In this document: positions 1 through 6,370 of the stretch, one piece after another
How positions within the stretch are numbered: the first letter of the stretch is position 1
How the letters are laid out: the number at the start of each line of letters is the position of its first letter
Assembly: GCA_016210395.1 (NCBI GenBank)
Contig: JACQUI010000057.1
Coordinates: 1 to 9,762 of the forward strand
Reading direction: 5' to 3'
Length of the DNA stretch: 9,762 nt
Origin: Chloroflexota bacterium
GTDB taxonomy: Bacteria > Chloroflexota > Dehalococcoidia > Lucifugimonadales > JACPCL1
Translations under genes and position numbers: made by a program
Notes under the pieces: generated by a model
Seen by the model: the letters and a program-made list of their open reading frames with translations, nothing else
The model's database searches: none
What the model was told of the DNA's origin: nothing

Positions 1-145
1 CTCCCTCTCCGATGTCGACAAACAGCGTATCACCATCAAGGTCGTAAACAAGGTGCACGCCCTCATTGAACAGCCGCTCCTGAAGATCGGCGTTCGCGCG
101 TGCAATCGCTTCCCAGTCTACCGGAACGGGCTTAGCTATCGCCAT
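1..145 (-). CDS. Small DUF2283-like protein, partial (C-terminus beyond window)
   Basis: Only the first 48 codons are visible, reading leftwards off the window. The end of this stretch, VYDLDGDTLFVDIGEG, resembles the compact beta-strand opening of DUF2283-type proteins (Y-D-x-x-x-D-x-L-[YF]-[VI]), whose function is not established. The ATG at 145-143 lies inside the end of the preceding small gene, overlapping by 10 bases, so the two are probably translationally coupled. No Shine-Dalgarno better than the upstream coding sequence is visible. DUF2283 proteins are often found beside small nuclease or toxin-like genes, so an antitoxin-like role is conceivable but is inference. The family call rests on a short segment. 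Confidence 0.55.
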   Translation of the reverse strand, partial: MAIAKPVPVDWEAIARANADLQERLFNEGVHLVYDLDGDTLFVDIGEG

Positions 146-475
146 CGGTCAGTCCGCTGCCCCATGATCACTTGTGCGCGATGCTCCAGCACTATGGCGT
201 CGTCATCCATCACATCCGTGAAGAAGAAGGGAGCAACTCTCCCTGTTTCTTCCTCGCCTTCCATTCTATCGTCCCACTCCAAACCGATAGAGCAGGGCAG
301 CCCCACTGCGTGTACCCAGCACGCTGTCTGGGTTTCGGATAACCTGCTGGGCCTCATCCAAATACTCTCCCATCTCCGGCCGCCTCGGGAGGTGATCCAC
401 ATATGTCCGCCTGGTCAAGCGCACCAAGCGACCTTTCCAGTCCCGGACCTCGAAGACGTACGGCGATTGCTCCAT
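136..475 (-). pseudogene. Frameshifted small BECR/RelE-like nuclease gene
   Basis: The start codon (475-473) lies five bases after the pyrE stop. Frame one gives 69 residues: a YVFEVRDWKGRLVRLT opening, then Y-V-D-H-L-x-R-R-P-E-M and a NPDSVLGTRSGAALLYR segment. This layout is typical of small phage-type barnase-EndoU-ColicinE5/D-RelE-like (BECR) nuclease domains: a strand, a helix containing H-P-E-M, then a strand with a Y-R-x-x. The frame stops at 266-268, but a neighbouring frame continues with GRVAPFFFTDVMDDDAIVLE down to 136, matching the family's last strand (V-x-x-x-[YF]-[YF]-T). The family normally has more residues in the middle, so a short deletion with frameshift near 266-290 is the simplest reading. 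A sequencing error cannot be excluded. The family assignment is from memory of the fold pattern and is tentative. Confidence 0.5.
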
Positions 476-480
476 CGCCG

Positions 481-1134
481 CTACCGGCTCATGGGCCCCG
501 TGGCCAGCCACTCCTTCACCAGACGATGCTGGTCGGGCGTGATGCGCTCGCCGGCGGCGGCAACGTCCAGCACCGTGCCCACGCTGCACAGCGAGGCGCA
601 CCGCACCCACACCTGGCTGAAGTTGCGGTCCGCCCTGGGCGACCCGTAGGTGCAAATGCTGACTACGTAGTCGGCGCGCACGCCGATCTGTCGCAGGCCC
701 TCCACGGCGGTGACCGCGCTGGCCCCCGTGCTGGTCAGGTCCTCCACCACCGCCGCCGACTGCGCCAGGCGCAGCCCTCCCTCCACCTGCTGGCCGCGCC
801 CGTGGTCCTTGGGGGCGTCGCGCACGTAGGCCACCGGCTTGCTCATGAGGTCGCCGGCCCAGGCAGCCCAGGGGATGCCCGCAGTCGCCACGCCTGCTAC
901 GGCGTCGGGCGCGTCGCGGCCGCACAGCGCGGCGATGCCTTCGGCAAGCAGCTCCGACACCCGGCGGCGGCCCTTCGGCGAGCGCAACAGCACCCGCAGG
1001 TCGCAGTAGACCGGGCTGACTACGCCCGACACGAAGGTGAAGGGCTTATCGGGGCGGATGAGCACGGCCTCTTCCTCCAGCAGGATTCCGGCAACCTCGC
1101 GGGCTTTTTCGTTATCAAGCACGATGTTGGGCAT
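481..1134 (-). CDS. pyrE: Orotate phosphoribosyltransferase
   Basis: Transfers phosphoribose from PRPP to orotate, giving OMP in de novo pyrimidine synthesis; a cytosolic dimer. The 217-residue length is normal. The PRPP-binding signature is VVEDLTSTGASA at about residues 129-140. The mobile catalytic loop is YVRDAPKDHGRG (about 103-114) and keeps the Arg, Lys and His expected to contact pyrophosphate and shuttle protons (R105, K109, H111). A C-terminal helix follows at 199-211. The ATG at 1134 is preceded by an AGGAG only two bases away, an unusually tight spacing; no better start is visible upstream. It is the third conserved gene of the obg-nadD-pyrE run, separated from nadD by about 120 bases that contain a GC hairpin. 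No other pyrimidine gene is present in the window. Confidence 0.96.
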   Translation of the reverse strand: MPNIVLDNEKAREVAGILLEEEAVLIRPDKPFTFVSGVVSPVYCDLRVLLRSPKGRRRVSELLAEGIAALCGRDAPDAVAGVATAGIPWAAWAGDLMSKPVAYVRDAPKDHGRGQQVEGGLRLAQSAAVVEDLTSTGASAVTAVEGLRQIGVRADYVVSICTYGSPRADRNFSQVWVRCASLCSVGTVLDVAAAGERITPDQHRLVKEWLATGPMSR

Positions 1135-1167
1135 AGCTCCTCACGTAGAATAGCTTGGCAAGCGACA

Positions 1168-1183
1168 GGCCGCTGCCGCGGCC
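1168..1183 (-). other. GC-rich hairpin in the nadD-pyrE spacer
   Basis: A perfect six-base stem (GGCCGC / GCGGCC) closes a four-base loop about 35 bases upstream of the pyrE start. It has no following T-run, so it is not a classical terminator. It could be a leader hairpin affecting pyrE translation or a chance structure. The same spacer holds the palindrome CTTCGCGAAG at 1213-1222. Confidence 0.3.
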
Positions 1184-1255
1184 CTTACGGAAAGCGGTGG
1201 GTGTGCGAGATTCTTCGCGAAGCGGAAGTCAACGTAGGCCATTTCTTCGCAGCTC

Positions 1256-1864
1256 TCAGTTCGGCTCCAGATACAGCCCCTGCTCGCTGATAAACCGCTC
1301 GACAGCATCCGGCACGAGGTAGCGGACGGAGCGCCCCTCAGCCACGCGCCGGCGTATCTCCGAGCTGCTCACCTCGAACACCGGGGCGTCGAGCACGATG
1401 AGCTTGCGCCGCAGGCTGGGCACCTTGCGGATGGCTGCCTCCGGCGCGCCGTCGGACGCGCTGGGCCGGCGGAACACCACGGGTGTGCAGAGCTGCACCA
1501 CTCGCTCCGGAGACCGCCACTTTGGGAACTCCGCCAGCGAGTCCATTCCCAGCAGGAAGAACAGCTCTGTGTCGCTGCCAAGGTCCTCGGCCAGCTTCTG
1601 GAGCGTATCCACCGTATACGTCGGCCCCGGCCGCCTGACCTCAATGTCCGACGCCCTGAAGAACGGGTTCGACTCGACCGCAAGCTCCACCATGTGCAGG
1701 CGCACGTCGCGGGATGTCCTTGGCTTGACGGCTTTGAGCCAGGGGTCGCCGGTGGGCATGAACAGCACGAAGGCCAGGCCCAGGCGCTCCCGGGCCTCCT
1801 CCGTCAGGAACAGATGAGCAACGTGTATGGGGTCAAAGGTGCCCCCCATGATGCCTACGCGCAT
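1256..1864 (-). CDS. nadD: Nicotinate-nucleotide adenylyltransferase
   Basis: Adenylylates nicotinate mononucleotide with ATP to form deamido-NAD, an essential step in NAD synthesis. The nucleotidyltransferase signature is seen right at the N-terminus as VGIMGGTFDPIHVAHL (canonical G-x-F-D-P-x-H-x-x-H), and the second family motif near the C-terminus as VSSSEIRRRV (canonical [IV]-S-S-T-x-I-R). Total length is about 202 residues, usual for bacterial NadD. I chose the ATG at 1864, two bases after the obg stop, because GGGAG at 1874-1870 sits at a normal distance and the protein then begins MRVGIMGG as in homologues. The alternative ATG at 1876, overlapping obg by 10 bases, adds four residues. 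The tight coupling to obg is the common bacterial arrangement. Confidence 0.95.
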   Translation of the reverse strand: MRVGIMGGTFDPIHVAHLFLTEEARERLGLAFVLFMPTGDPWLKAVKPRTSRDVRLHMVELAVESNPFFRASDIEVRRPGPTYTVDTLQKLAEDLGSDTELFFLLGMDSLAEFPKWRSPERVVQLCTPVVFRRPSASDGAPEAAIRKVPSLRRKLIVLDAPVFEVSSSEIRRRVAEGRSVRYLVPDAVERFISEQGLYLEPN

Positions 1865-1866
1865 CC

Positions 1867-3132
1867 TCACTCCCATTCGAGCTCAATTTTGCCGATGCGG
1901 ACTGCATCGCCAGACTGCACGCCGGCCTCTTCCAGGGCCTGCAGGACGCCCATCCTCGAAAGCTCGCGACGGAGCTGGAGACGGGCCTGGAATACCCGCA
2001 AGTCCGGCAGCGCGACCAGACGCGCCGCCCTGGGGGATGATACCACAAAAACAGCACCTTCCCTGGCTACTGTGGGCCTGGGTTCAGGCATTCGAACGCG
2101 TACCTTGGGTGGAGGCGCCTCCAGCCGCACAACGTCTCTGGGTATCGTGACCAGGGCGGCAGCCAGCAACGCCTTCATCGCCTCTACGCCCTCACCGGTT
2201 GTTGCAGAAATGAAGTGAAGGAACAGCCCCTCGCCTTCAAGCTCGCGGCGCAGGTCTCCAGTCCTCTCGCTTACCTCTGGAAGGTCAGCCTTGTTCACGG
2301 CGATGCCTACCGCGCGCTCAGCCAGCGCAGGGTCGTACAGCTTGAGCTCACGACGCAGGGTGCGAAGGTCACCCGTCGGATCAGGCGACGCGCCGTCGAG
2401 CAGGAACAGCAGTAGCCTGGCTCGCATCGCACAGGTCAGGAAGCCGTTGCCTAGCCCCTTCCCCTCGTGAGCTCCCTCGCACAGTGAGGGGACTTCTACC
2501 ACCGTGAGGGTCTCCCAGCCAACCGTGGTGGTCCCAAGCACCGGATCGCGCGTGGAAAAAGGGTACTCTGTCACGGCAGGAAAAGCTCTGGAAATGGCGT
2601 GAAGAAGCTGGGACTTCCCACTGTTGGGCAGGCCGATGACCGCCACATCCACAAGAGGCCAATGTTCGAGGTACAGCTCTTTCTCCTCGCCATCTGCCCC
2701 CTCCTCTGCAAGCATCGGAACCTTATTTGTGGATGATACAAACTTCGTGTTTCCCCTGCCACCTTCGCCACCGGCTGCGACGGCAAGCTCATCTCCGTCA
2801 GCGGCCACCTGACCGACGAACACGCCCCTCTTCTCAGCGTTCCCTTCCCAGACCACGGTCCCAACCGGCGCCTCGACGACACAGTCTTTCCCTGCTTTTC
2901 CAGACCTTTTCGACCCAGCGCCATGTCCTCCAGGCTCTCCTGAAAAGACTCTTTTGTATCTCACAAGCGACAGGTCCTCCATGTTTCCCATCGCCACAAG
3001 CCTTACACTCCCACCCTTCCCCCCATCCCCTCCATCAGGCCCCCCCTTTGCCACAAACTTCTCCTTACGGAATGTGATTCCACCATTTCCGCCTTTTCCG
3101 CCCTTGACTACTATGACGGCTTTTCCTATCAC
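1867..3132 (-). CDS. obg: Obg-family GTPase with degenerate G3 motif
   Basis: Obg GTPases act in 50S ribosome assembly and stress signalling. All three domains are present in 421 residues: the glycine-rich Obg fold (1-158, with GGPDGGDGGKGG at 30-41), the G domain (about 161-330) and the C-terminal OCT domain (about 344-420, ending GDAVRIGKIELEWE). G1 is GLPNSGKS (167-174), G4 is NKAD (280-283) and G5 is SAT (309-311). G3 is abnormal: the family's D-[IL]-P-G-L-I-E-G-A reads EVPSLCEGA here (213-221), so both the Mg-binding Asp and the switch II Gly are replaced. The first-domain motif GDGGNG is GGKGGNG. The start is a GTG with GAGG five bases upstream; an in-frame TAG just before it excludes a longer form. 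Either a divergent functional Obg or one with impaired GTP hydrolysis. Confidence 0.93.
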   Translation of the reverse strand: MIGKAVIVVKGGKGGNGGITFRKEKFVAKGGPDGGDGGKGGSVRLVAMGNMEDLSLVRYKRVFSGEPGGHGAGSKRSGKAGKDCVVEAPVGTVVWEGNAEKRGVFVGQVAADGDELAVAAGGEGGRGNTKFVSSTNKVPMLAEEGADGEEKELYLEHWPLVDVAVIGLPNSGKSQLLHAISRAFPAVTEYPFSTRDPVLGTTTVGWETLTVVEVPSLCEGAHEGKGLGNGFLTCAMRARLLLFLLDGASPDPTGDLRTLRRELKLYDPALAERAVGIAVNKADLPEVSERTGDLRRELEGEGLFLHFISATTGEGVEAMKALLAAALVTIPRDVVRLEAPPPKVRVRMPEPRPTVAREGAVFVVSSPRAARLVALPDLRVFQARLQLRRELSRMGVLQALEEAGVQSGDAVRIGKIELEWE

Positions 3133-3165
3133 TACTACCTCTACTATCCCCTACAGACTTATGTC

Positions 3166-3182
3166 ATACATCCTATATGTAT
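3166..3182 (-). promoter_or_regulatory. ATACAT-N5-ATGTAT dyad upstream of obg
   Basis: An inverted repeat with six-base arms and a five-base centre lies about 34 bases before the obg GTG, in an AT-rich patch that contrasts with the surrounding GC-rich DNA. It resembles an operator or the core of the obg promoter (several weak TTGnnn / TATnnn pairings are possible on the minus strand here, none convincing). No regulator can be named. Confidence 0.3.
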
Positions 3183-3245
3183 AGAAGCAACCACTGCAAT
3201 GGAAACAATCTTTTGCTTGCTTTGAGGGCTGGTTTCCTTAGGGAC

Positions 3246-3288
3246 AAGTACTCTGCGATTGAGGTTGCCAGAGTCTTACGCAGTACTT
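3246..3288. repeat. Imperfect inverted repeat in the dnaA-obg spacer
   Basis: Arms AAGTACTCTGCG (3246-3257) and CGCAGTACTT (3279-3288) pair over ten bases with a two-base bulge around a 21-base loop. The repeat sits in the 260-base spacer between the dnaA stop and the obg start. No T-run follows on the minus strand, so it is not a clear terminator. It may separate dnaA and obg transcription or be a folded leader. Nothing else in the spacer is recognisable. Confidence 0.4.
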
Positions 3289-3392
3289 CAGTAAAGGTGA
3301 GTCGGGTGGCGATAGGAGTAGAGCAAAGGTCGAGCTAAATCGAGGAGGGCGAAAACTAGTATGCTGCTGTGGCAGGAGGACGCGTTGACTGG

Positions 3393-4763
3393 CTACAGTT
3401 GCGTGATGATGGACGACACGATGTTGGAGAAGGCCTGGTCGTCGGCGATGCGCTTTTGCATGGCCTTGAGGGAGTTGGACACCGTGCGCCTATTCCAATC
3501 GCCCAGGAGCTTACCTGCGTCGTCGAGAGAGACGCGTGCAATGGAGGTCAGGACATACATGGCAACACGCTGGGCCTCGGTTGTCTTGCGGTCAGAAGAA
3601 CGCGTGCAGAGGTGTTCGACAGAAACCTCATAGTGCCGGGCGACTACCTCTAGAGTGCGCTCGGGTGTCATTGCCGTCTTGCGGCGTGGCGAAAAGGGCA
3701 ACCCGCTCAGGGCCGATGACACGAGATCCTGAGAGATTGACTTGCCCATAAATAGGGAGAGGGCAATGACTTTGTTGAGAAACCCTTCCAGCTCACGAAT
3801 GCTGCCAACCGGTGTTGTGGCCAGTAGGTTGACAACCTCTCGGTCGAGCCGCACGTGGGCGCGCTCCGCCTTGAGTTGAAGGATCGCAGACCTTGTCTCG
3901 ACGTCAGGGGGCTGGATGTCGGCAACGAGGCCCCCTTCGAACCGGGAGCGCAGGCGGTCTTGCAGGAACTGCACTGCACTCGGCGGCCGGTCGCACGCGA
4001 TGACGATCTGCGTGTTGGCGTTGTGTAACTCGTTGAACGTATGAAAGAAGCCGACCTGGGTCTGCTCTTTGCCCTCCAGAAACTGGATGTCGTCTACAAG
4101 GAGCACATCAGCGCTGCGGTACTTGGCGCGGAAGTCGTCCTGGGTACGTTCGCGGATGGAGCGGATGAAGTCGCCGGTGAACTGCTCAGAGGTCACGTAC
4201 ACGGGATGGAGGTCATGGCTGGCAGCTTCGTTGGCGATGGCATGGAGCAGGTGGGTCTTGCCGAGTCCCACGCTGGAGTAAATGAACAGCGGGTTGTACT
4301 GATCGCCAGGGTGAGCCGCAACTGCCGTGGCGGCGGCGTGCGCAAGCTGGTTCCCCTCGCCGACGACAAATGAACTGAACGTGTACCGGGGATTGATGGA
4401 ATCGCGTGGGGGTGACACGACGGCGTTTGCCTCGGCGGCGTCTTCACGGGATGCCGGTAGTGGCGTGGCGGCTGCCGGTGCCGGTGCGACCGCATGCTCT
4501 CTCGCTGCTGCTGCTGAAGCGACGAGGAAAACAACGCGCGTGTCGCTGCCGATGACCTCTGCAGCAGCGCGCTGGATAGCCGGCATGAGCCGCCGTTCCA
4601 GCCACTCGGCTGCGAAGGTTGTCGGTACGACAACAGTCAGGCGGCCGTCTTCAATGGCAAGGCCACTGGTGCTCTTTAGCCAGGTGTCGAAGCTGCTGCG
4701 CGGGATTTCGAGCTGGAGCCTGCCGAGACAGGCAGACCAGAGTTTTTGCGCCGGGCTGTTCAT
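3393..4763 (-). CDS. dnaA: DnaA-family AAA+ protein with divergent DNA-recognition signature
   Basis: DnaA initiates chromosome replication by binding DnaA boxes at oriC and forming an ATP-dependent filament. All domains are present in 456 residues: domain I (1-75, SFDTWL near the start), an Ala/Pro linker (82-120), the AAA+ domain (about 125-340) and the domain IV helix-turn-helix (about 365-445). Walker A is SSVGLGKT (163-170) instead of the usual GGxGLGKT. Walker B is LLVDDIQF, the arginine-finger region RLRSRFEGGL (R274) and sensor II SIRELEGFLNK. The most conserved DnaA signature, G-G-R-D-H-T-T-V, is GDWNRRTV here (421-428), so the base-contacting Arg, Asp, His and Thr are replaced. The neighbours are fmt and obg, not dnaN, recF or rpmH, and no DnaA-box cluster is seen. 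It may be a paralogue or regulator rather than the oriC initiator. Confidence 0.88.
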   Translation of the reverse strand: MNSPAQKLWSACLGRLQLEIPRSSFDTWLKSTSGLAIEDGRLTVVVPTTFAAEWLERRLMPAIQRAAAEVIGSDTRVVFLVASAAAAREHAVAPAPAAATPLPASREDAAEANAVVSPPRDSINPRYTFSSFVVGEGNQLAHAAATAVAAHPGDQYNPLFIYSSVGLGKTHLLHAIANEAASHDLHPVYVTSEQFTGDFIRSIRERTQDDFRAKYRSADVLLVDDIQFLEGKEQTQVGFFHTFNELHNANTQIVIACDRPPSAVQFLQDRLRSRFEGGLVADIQPPDVETRSAILQLKAERAHVRLDREVVNLLATTPVGSIRELEGFLNKVIALSLFMGKSISQDLVSSALSGLPFSPRRKTAMTPERTLEVVARHYEVSVEHLCTRSSDRKTTEAQRVAMYVLTSIARVSLDDAGKLLGDWNRRTVSNSLKAMQKRIADDQAFSNIVSSIITQL

Positions 4764-4831
4764 GCAAACCGCCTAATGTGGGGAGAGGGCCGGTCCATCC
4801 GGTCATGGATGAGCCGTTAGCTCAAAGGGGA

Positions 4832-4863
4832 CTGCCAAACAATACCACTGCCGCAGTTGGCAG
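4832..4863. promoter_or_regulatory. Nested inverted repeats between dnaA and fmt
   Basis: In the divergent dnaA/fmt spacer, CTGCCAA (4832-4838) pairs with TTGGCAG (4857-4863). The interval also contains the tight dyad ACTGC-C-GCAGT (4847-4857). Nested symmetric sites at this position suit an operator controlling one or both divergent genes. No good sigma-70 hexamers could be assigned in either direction, so the role is inferred from location and symmetry only. Confidence 0.35.
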
Positions 4864-4953
4864 GGGGCAAGGGGTTGCCGGCGCTGTTTTCCTCAGGCTA
4901 GAGGGGGTTTCTTTTTATTGGGTTTGGTGGTAAGGGTATTGGGAGGACTTCTC

Positions 4954-5901
4954 ATGCGCATCGTTTTCATGGGCACGCCCGCGTTTGTCCTGCCTGTCCT
5001 GGACTCCCTGCTGCAGGCGGGCCACGACATTGCCGCCGTGTATACCCGGCCGGATAGCCCTGCCGGCAGAGGGCAACGTACGGTATCGCCGCCTGTCAAG
5101 GACTTTGCCGTGGGCAAAGGCTTGCCTGTAGTCCAGCCCGAGTCTCTGCGCCGCCGACCCGCCCTGGATGAGATGCGGGCCCTGGCGCCGGAGGCCATCG
5201 TCGTCGCCGCCTACGGGCGCATCCTGCCGCCGGAAGCGCTGGCCATTCCGCTCAGGGGCGTCCTGAACATCCACCCGTCGCTCCTGCCAAAGTACCGTGG
5301 CCCGTCGCCCGTGGCCACGGCCATCCTGGACGGCTGCGAGACGACGGGCGTGACCGTCATGCTGCTGGACGAGGGCATGGATACGGGACCGCTCCTTGCC
5401 CAGCAGGAGGCGGCTATCCTACCCGACGAAGGAGCGGGCGCGCTGACGGCGCGGCTCTTTGTCCTGGGGGCGGAGTTGCTTGTTCAGACGCTGCCCCGCT
5501 GGACTCAGGGCGAGCTGTTCCCCAGGCCTCAGGACAACGCCCAGGCAACGGTGACGAAGCTCTACGCCAAGGAGGATGGCGAGCTTGACTGGGCAAAGCC
5601 CGCCAGCTACCTTGCCCGCATGCTGCGCGCCTTCGATCCCTGGCCGGGGTGCTCCACCCGCTGGGACGGCAAGCTGCTGAAGGTGGTTGCGGCCGTCACG
5701 CTAGATGCGGCCCTCCCGGCGGGCGCCGCTCCCGGTGCTGTCCTCACACGCTCCCCCGATGGGCGGGAAACCCTCTGCGTTGCCACAGGGGAGGGCCTGC
5801 TGCGCCTGGACCGCGTGCAGCTCGAAGGCAAGCGCCCCCAGGAAGCCGCGGAGTTCCTGCGAGGCTATCCGCGCTTCGCCGGCGCGCGCCTGCCGTCGTG
5901 A
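4954..5901 (+). CDS. fmt: Methionyl-tRNA formyltransferase
   Basis: Formylates initiator Met-tRNA using 10-formyltetrahydrofolate, producing fMet-tRNA for translation initiation. The product has 315 residues, the usual length. The N-terminal Rossmann formyltransferase domain (1-200) begins MRIVFMGTPAF. The catalytic segment is LNIHPSLLPKYRG, with N105 and H107, and the catalytic Asp is D143 in GMDTGP. The C-terminal tRNA-binding domain occupies about 205-312, with AFDPWPG at 226-232. I chose the ATG at 4954 because GGGAGG sits seven bases upstream and the protein then starts as in the family; the in-frame ATG at 4918 adds 12 unconserved residues. The frequent partner def (peptide deformylase) is not adjacent. 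It is transcribed divergently from dnaA. Confidence 0.97.
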   Translation: MRIVFMGTPAFVLPVLDSLLQAGHDIAAVYTRPDSPAGRGQRTVSPPVKDFAVGKGLPVVQPESLRRRPALDEMRALAPEAIVVAAYGRILPPEALAIPLRGVLNIHPSLLPKYRGPSPVATAILDGCETTGVTVMLLDEGMDTGPLLAQQEAAILPDEGAGALTARLFVLGAELLVQTLPRWTQGELFPRPQDNAQATVTKLYAKEDGELDWAKPASYLARMLRAFDPWPGCSTRWDGKLLKVVAAVTLDAALPAGAAPGAVLTRSPDGRETLCVATGEGLLRLDRVQLEGKRPQEAAEFLRGYPRFAGARLPS

Positions 5902-5945
5902 GGATGAGTTGGTTTTCTGCCTTTCTGGGCCAAGAGCTTACCCCC

Positions 5946-5967
5946 GTTCGTGGTGAGATTATCGAAC
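5946..5967. repeat. REP-like GTTCG...CGAAC palindrome
   Basis: GTTCG at 5946-5950 and CGAAC at 5963-5967 flank TGGTGAGATTAT. This resembles the widespread bacterial intergenic repeat built on GTTCGTGGTGAG...TCGAAC. It lies 45 bases after the fmt stop in otherwise featureless DNA (5902-6018) and could act as a transcript 3' end. The family comparison is from memory. Confidence 0.45.
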
Positions 5968-6018
5968 AGGAAGGCGCCCTTGGCAGGCTGGGACGTCGCC
6001 GCAGGCAAACAAACTGCC

Positions 6019-6047
6019 TTGACCACCGGGGGCGGCGGTGCTACGCT
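6019..6047 (+). promoter_or_regulatory. Sigma-70-type promoter of the T-box leader
   Basis: TTGACC (6019-6024) and TACGCT (6042-6047) are separated by exactly 17 bases, and the -10 is preceded by TGC (extended -10). The predicted start near 6054 coincides with the 5' end of the T-box RNA structure, which independently supports the call. The -35 matches consensus at five of six positions; the -10 is weaker. Confidence 0.7.
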
Positions 6048-6185
6048 ACCATCTCAAAGGCAGTGACGGAGACGAGTACGCGGCCCGCCCTGGCCCAGCG
6101 AGTCCGGTCCCGGTGCAAGCGGACGCCAGATGGGCTGCGGAAGATCCCTCCCGAGCCGCCAGCCGAACGCTTTCTGCTCACTCCT

Positions 6186-6209
6186 CCTTTCCCCCTTGAA
6201 GGGAGAAGG
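6186..6209. repeat. REP-like hairpin inside the T-box leader
   Basis: CCTTT...GAAGG arms form an imperfect 24-base hairpin centred on CCCCCTTGAAGGGAG, followed by AAGGCCAGGATGGGGG. This resembles a dispersed palindromic repeat family seen in many bacterial genomes. It sits in the linker between T-box Stem I and the stem III hairpin, where leader length is tolerant, so it may be an insertion that left the switch working. Confidence 0.45.
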
Positions 6210-6341
6210 CCAGGATGGGGGCGCCGAAGTGCAAGTAGGCCTGGCCGGACCGCCGACCGTTATGACGGCAAGGCGTGTTGGCGCCTGTAACAAGCGTCCC
6301 GACTCTGTCGGGAAACAAGGGGTGGTACCACGGGATTCGCG

Positions 6342-6370
6342 TCCCGTCCCTTCATGGGGCGGGATTTTTT
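6342..6370 (+). terminator. T-box intrinsic terminator
   Basis: CCCGTCCC (6343-6350) pairs with GGGGCGGG (6356-6363), extended by T6342-A6364, around a five-base loop and followed by six Ts (6365-6370). Its 5' arm is the same sequence that forms the 3' side of the antiterminator, giving the mutually exclusive switch expected of a T-box. Confidence 0.93.

Larger units (their letters stand above)
6055..6370 (+). promoter_or_regulatory. T-box leader riboswitch, probably tRNA-Ile specific
   Basis: A T-box leader binds uncharged tRNA to permit transcription read-through. Stem I has a kink-turn-like base (GGC 6059-6061 / GCC 6155-6157, GGAG 6068-6071 / CTCC 6148-6151), AGTA at 6075-6078 and an eight-pair helix CGCGGCCC 6079-6086 / GGGCTGCG 6132-6139. 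The specifier loop GAAGATCC (6140-6147) offers AUC (Ile, 6144-6146) or, less likely, GAU (Asp). A stem III hairpin is at 6298-6312. The antiterminator pairs AAGGG 6317-6321 with CCCTT 6348-6352 and ACGGG 6330-6334 with CCCGT 6343-6347 around the bulge GTGGTACC. The variable bulge base is U, matching a discriminator A73 as in tRNA-Ile, whereas tRNA-Asp normally has G73. The next genes are a DUF559 cassette and a HAD hydrolase, not a synthetase. Confidence 0.93.

Noticed and set aside
53..1290. Long plus-strand open frames across the pyrE region
   Set aside because: They are antisense to pyrE and the small genes, show no family resemblance, and pyrE is unambiguous on the minus strand.
2728..2736. 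Near-consensus DnaA box (TGTGGATGA)
   Set aside because: Single copy with one mismatch inside obg coding sequence, with no cluster or AT-rich region; expected by chance.
3177..3338. 53-codon plus-strand ORF (starts MYRSNHCNGN) in the dnaA-obg spacer
   Set aside because: No ribosome-binding site, no recognisable domain, and it spans the inverted repeat; too short to support.
3361..3633. Plus-strand ORF with GAGGAGGG upstream, antisense to the dnaA 3' end
   Set aside because: It mirrors the coding strand of dnaA, its protein has no recognisable features, and the purine-rich stretch is rather far from the ATG.
4764..4953. oriC next to dnaA
   Set aside because: No DnaA-box cluster and no AT-rich unwinding element in the spacer; neighbours are not the usual origin genes.
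5649..6290. Open frame running from fmt through the T-box leader
   Set aside because: Overlaps fmt in another frame and then the structured T-box RNA; the product is low-complexity Arg/Pro-rich.
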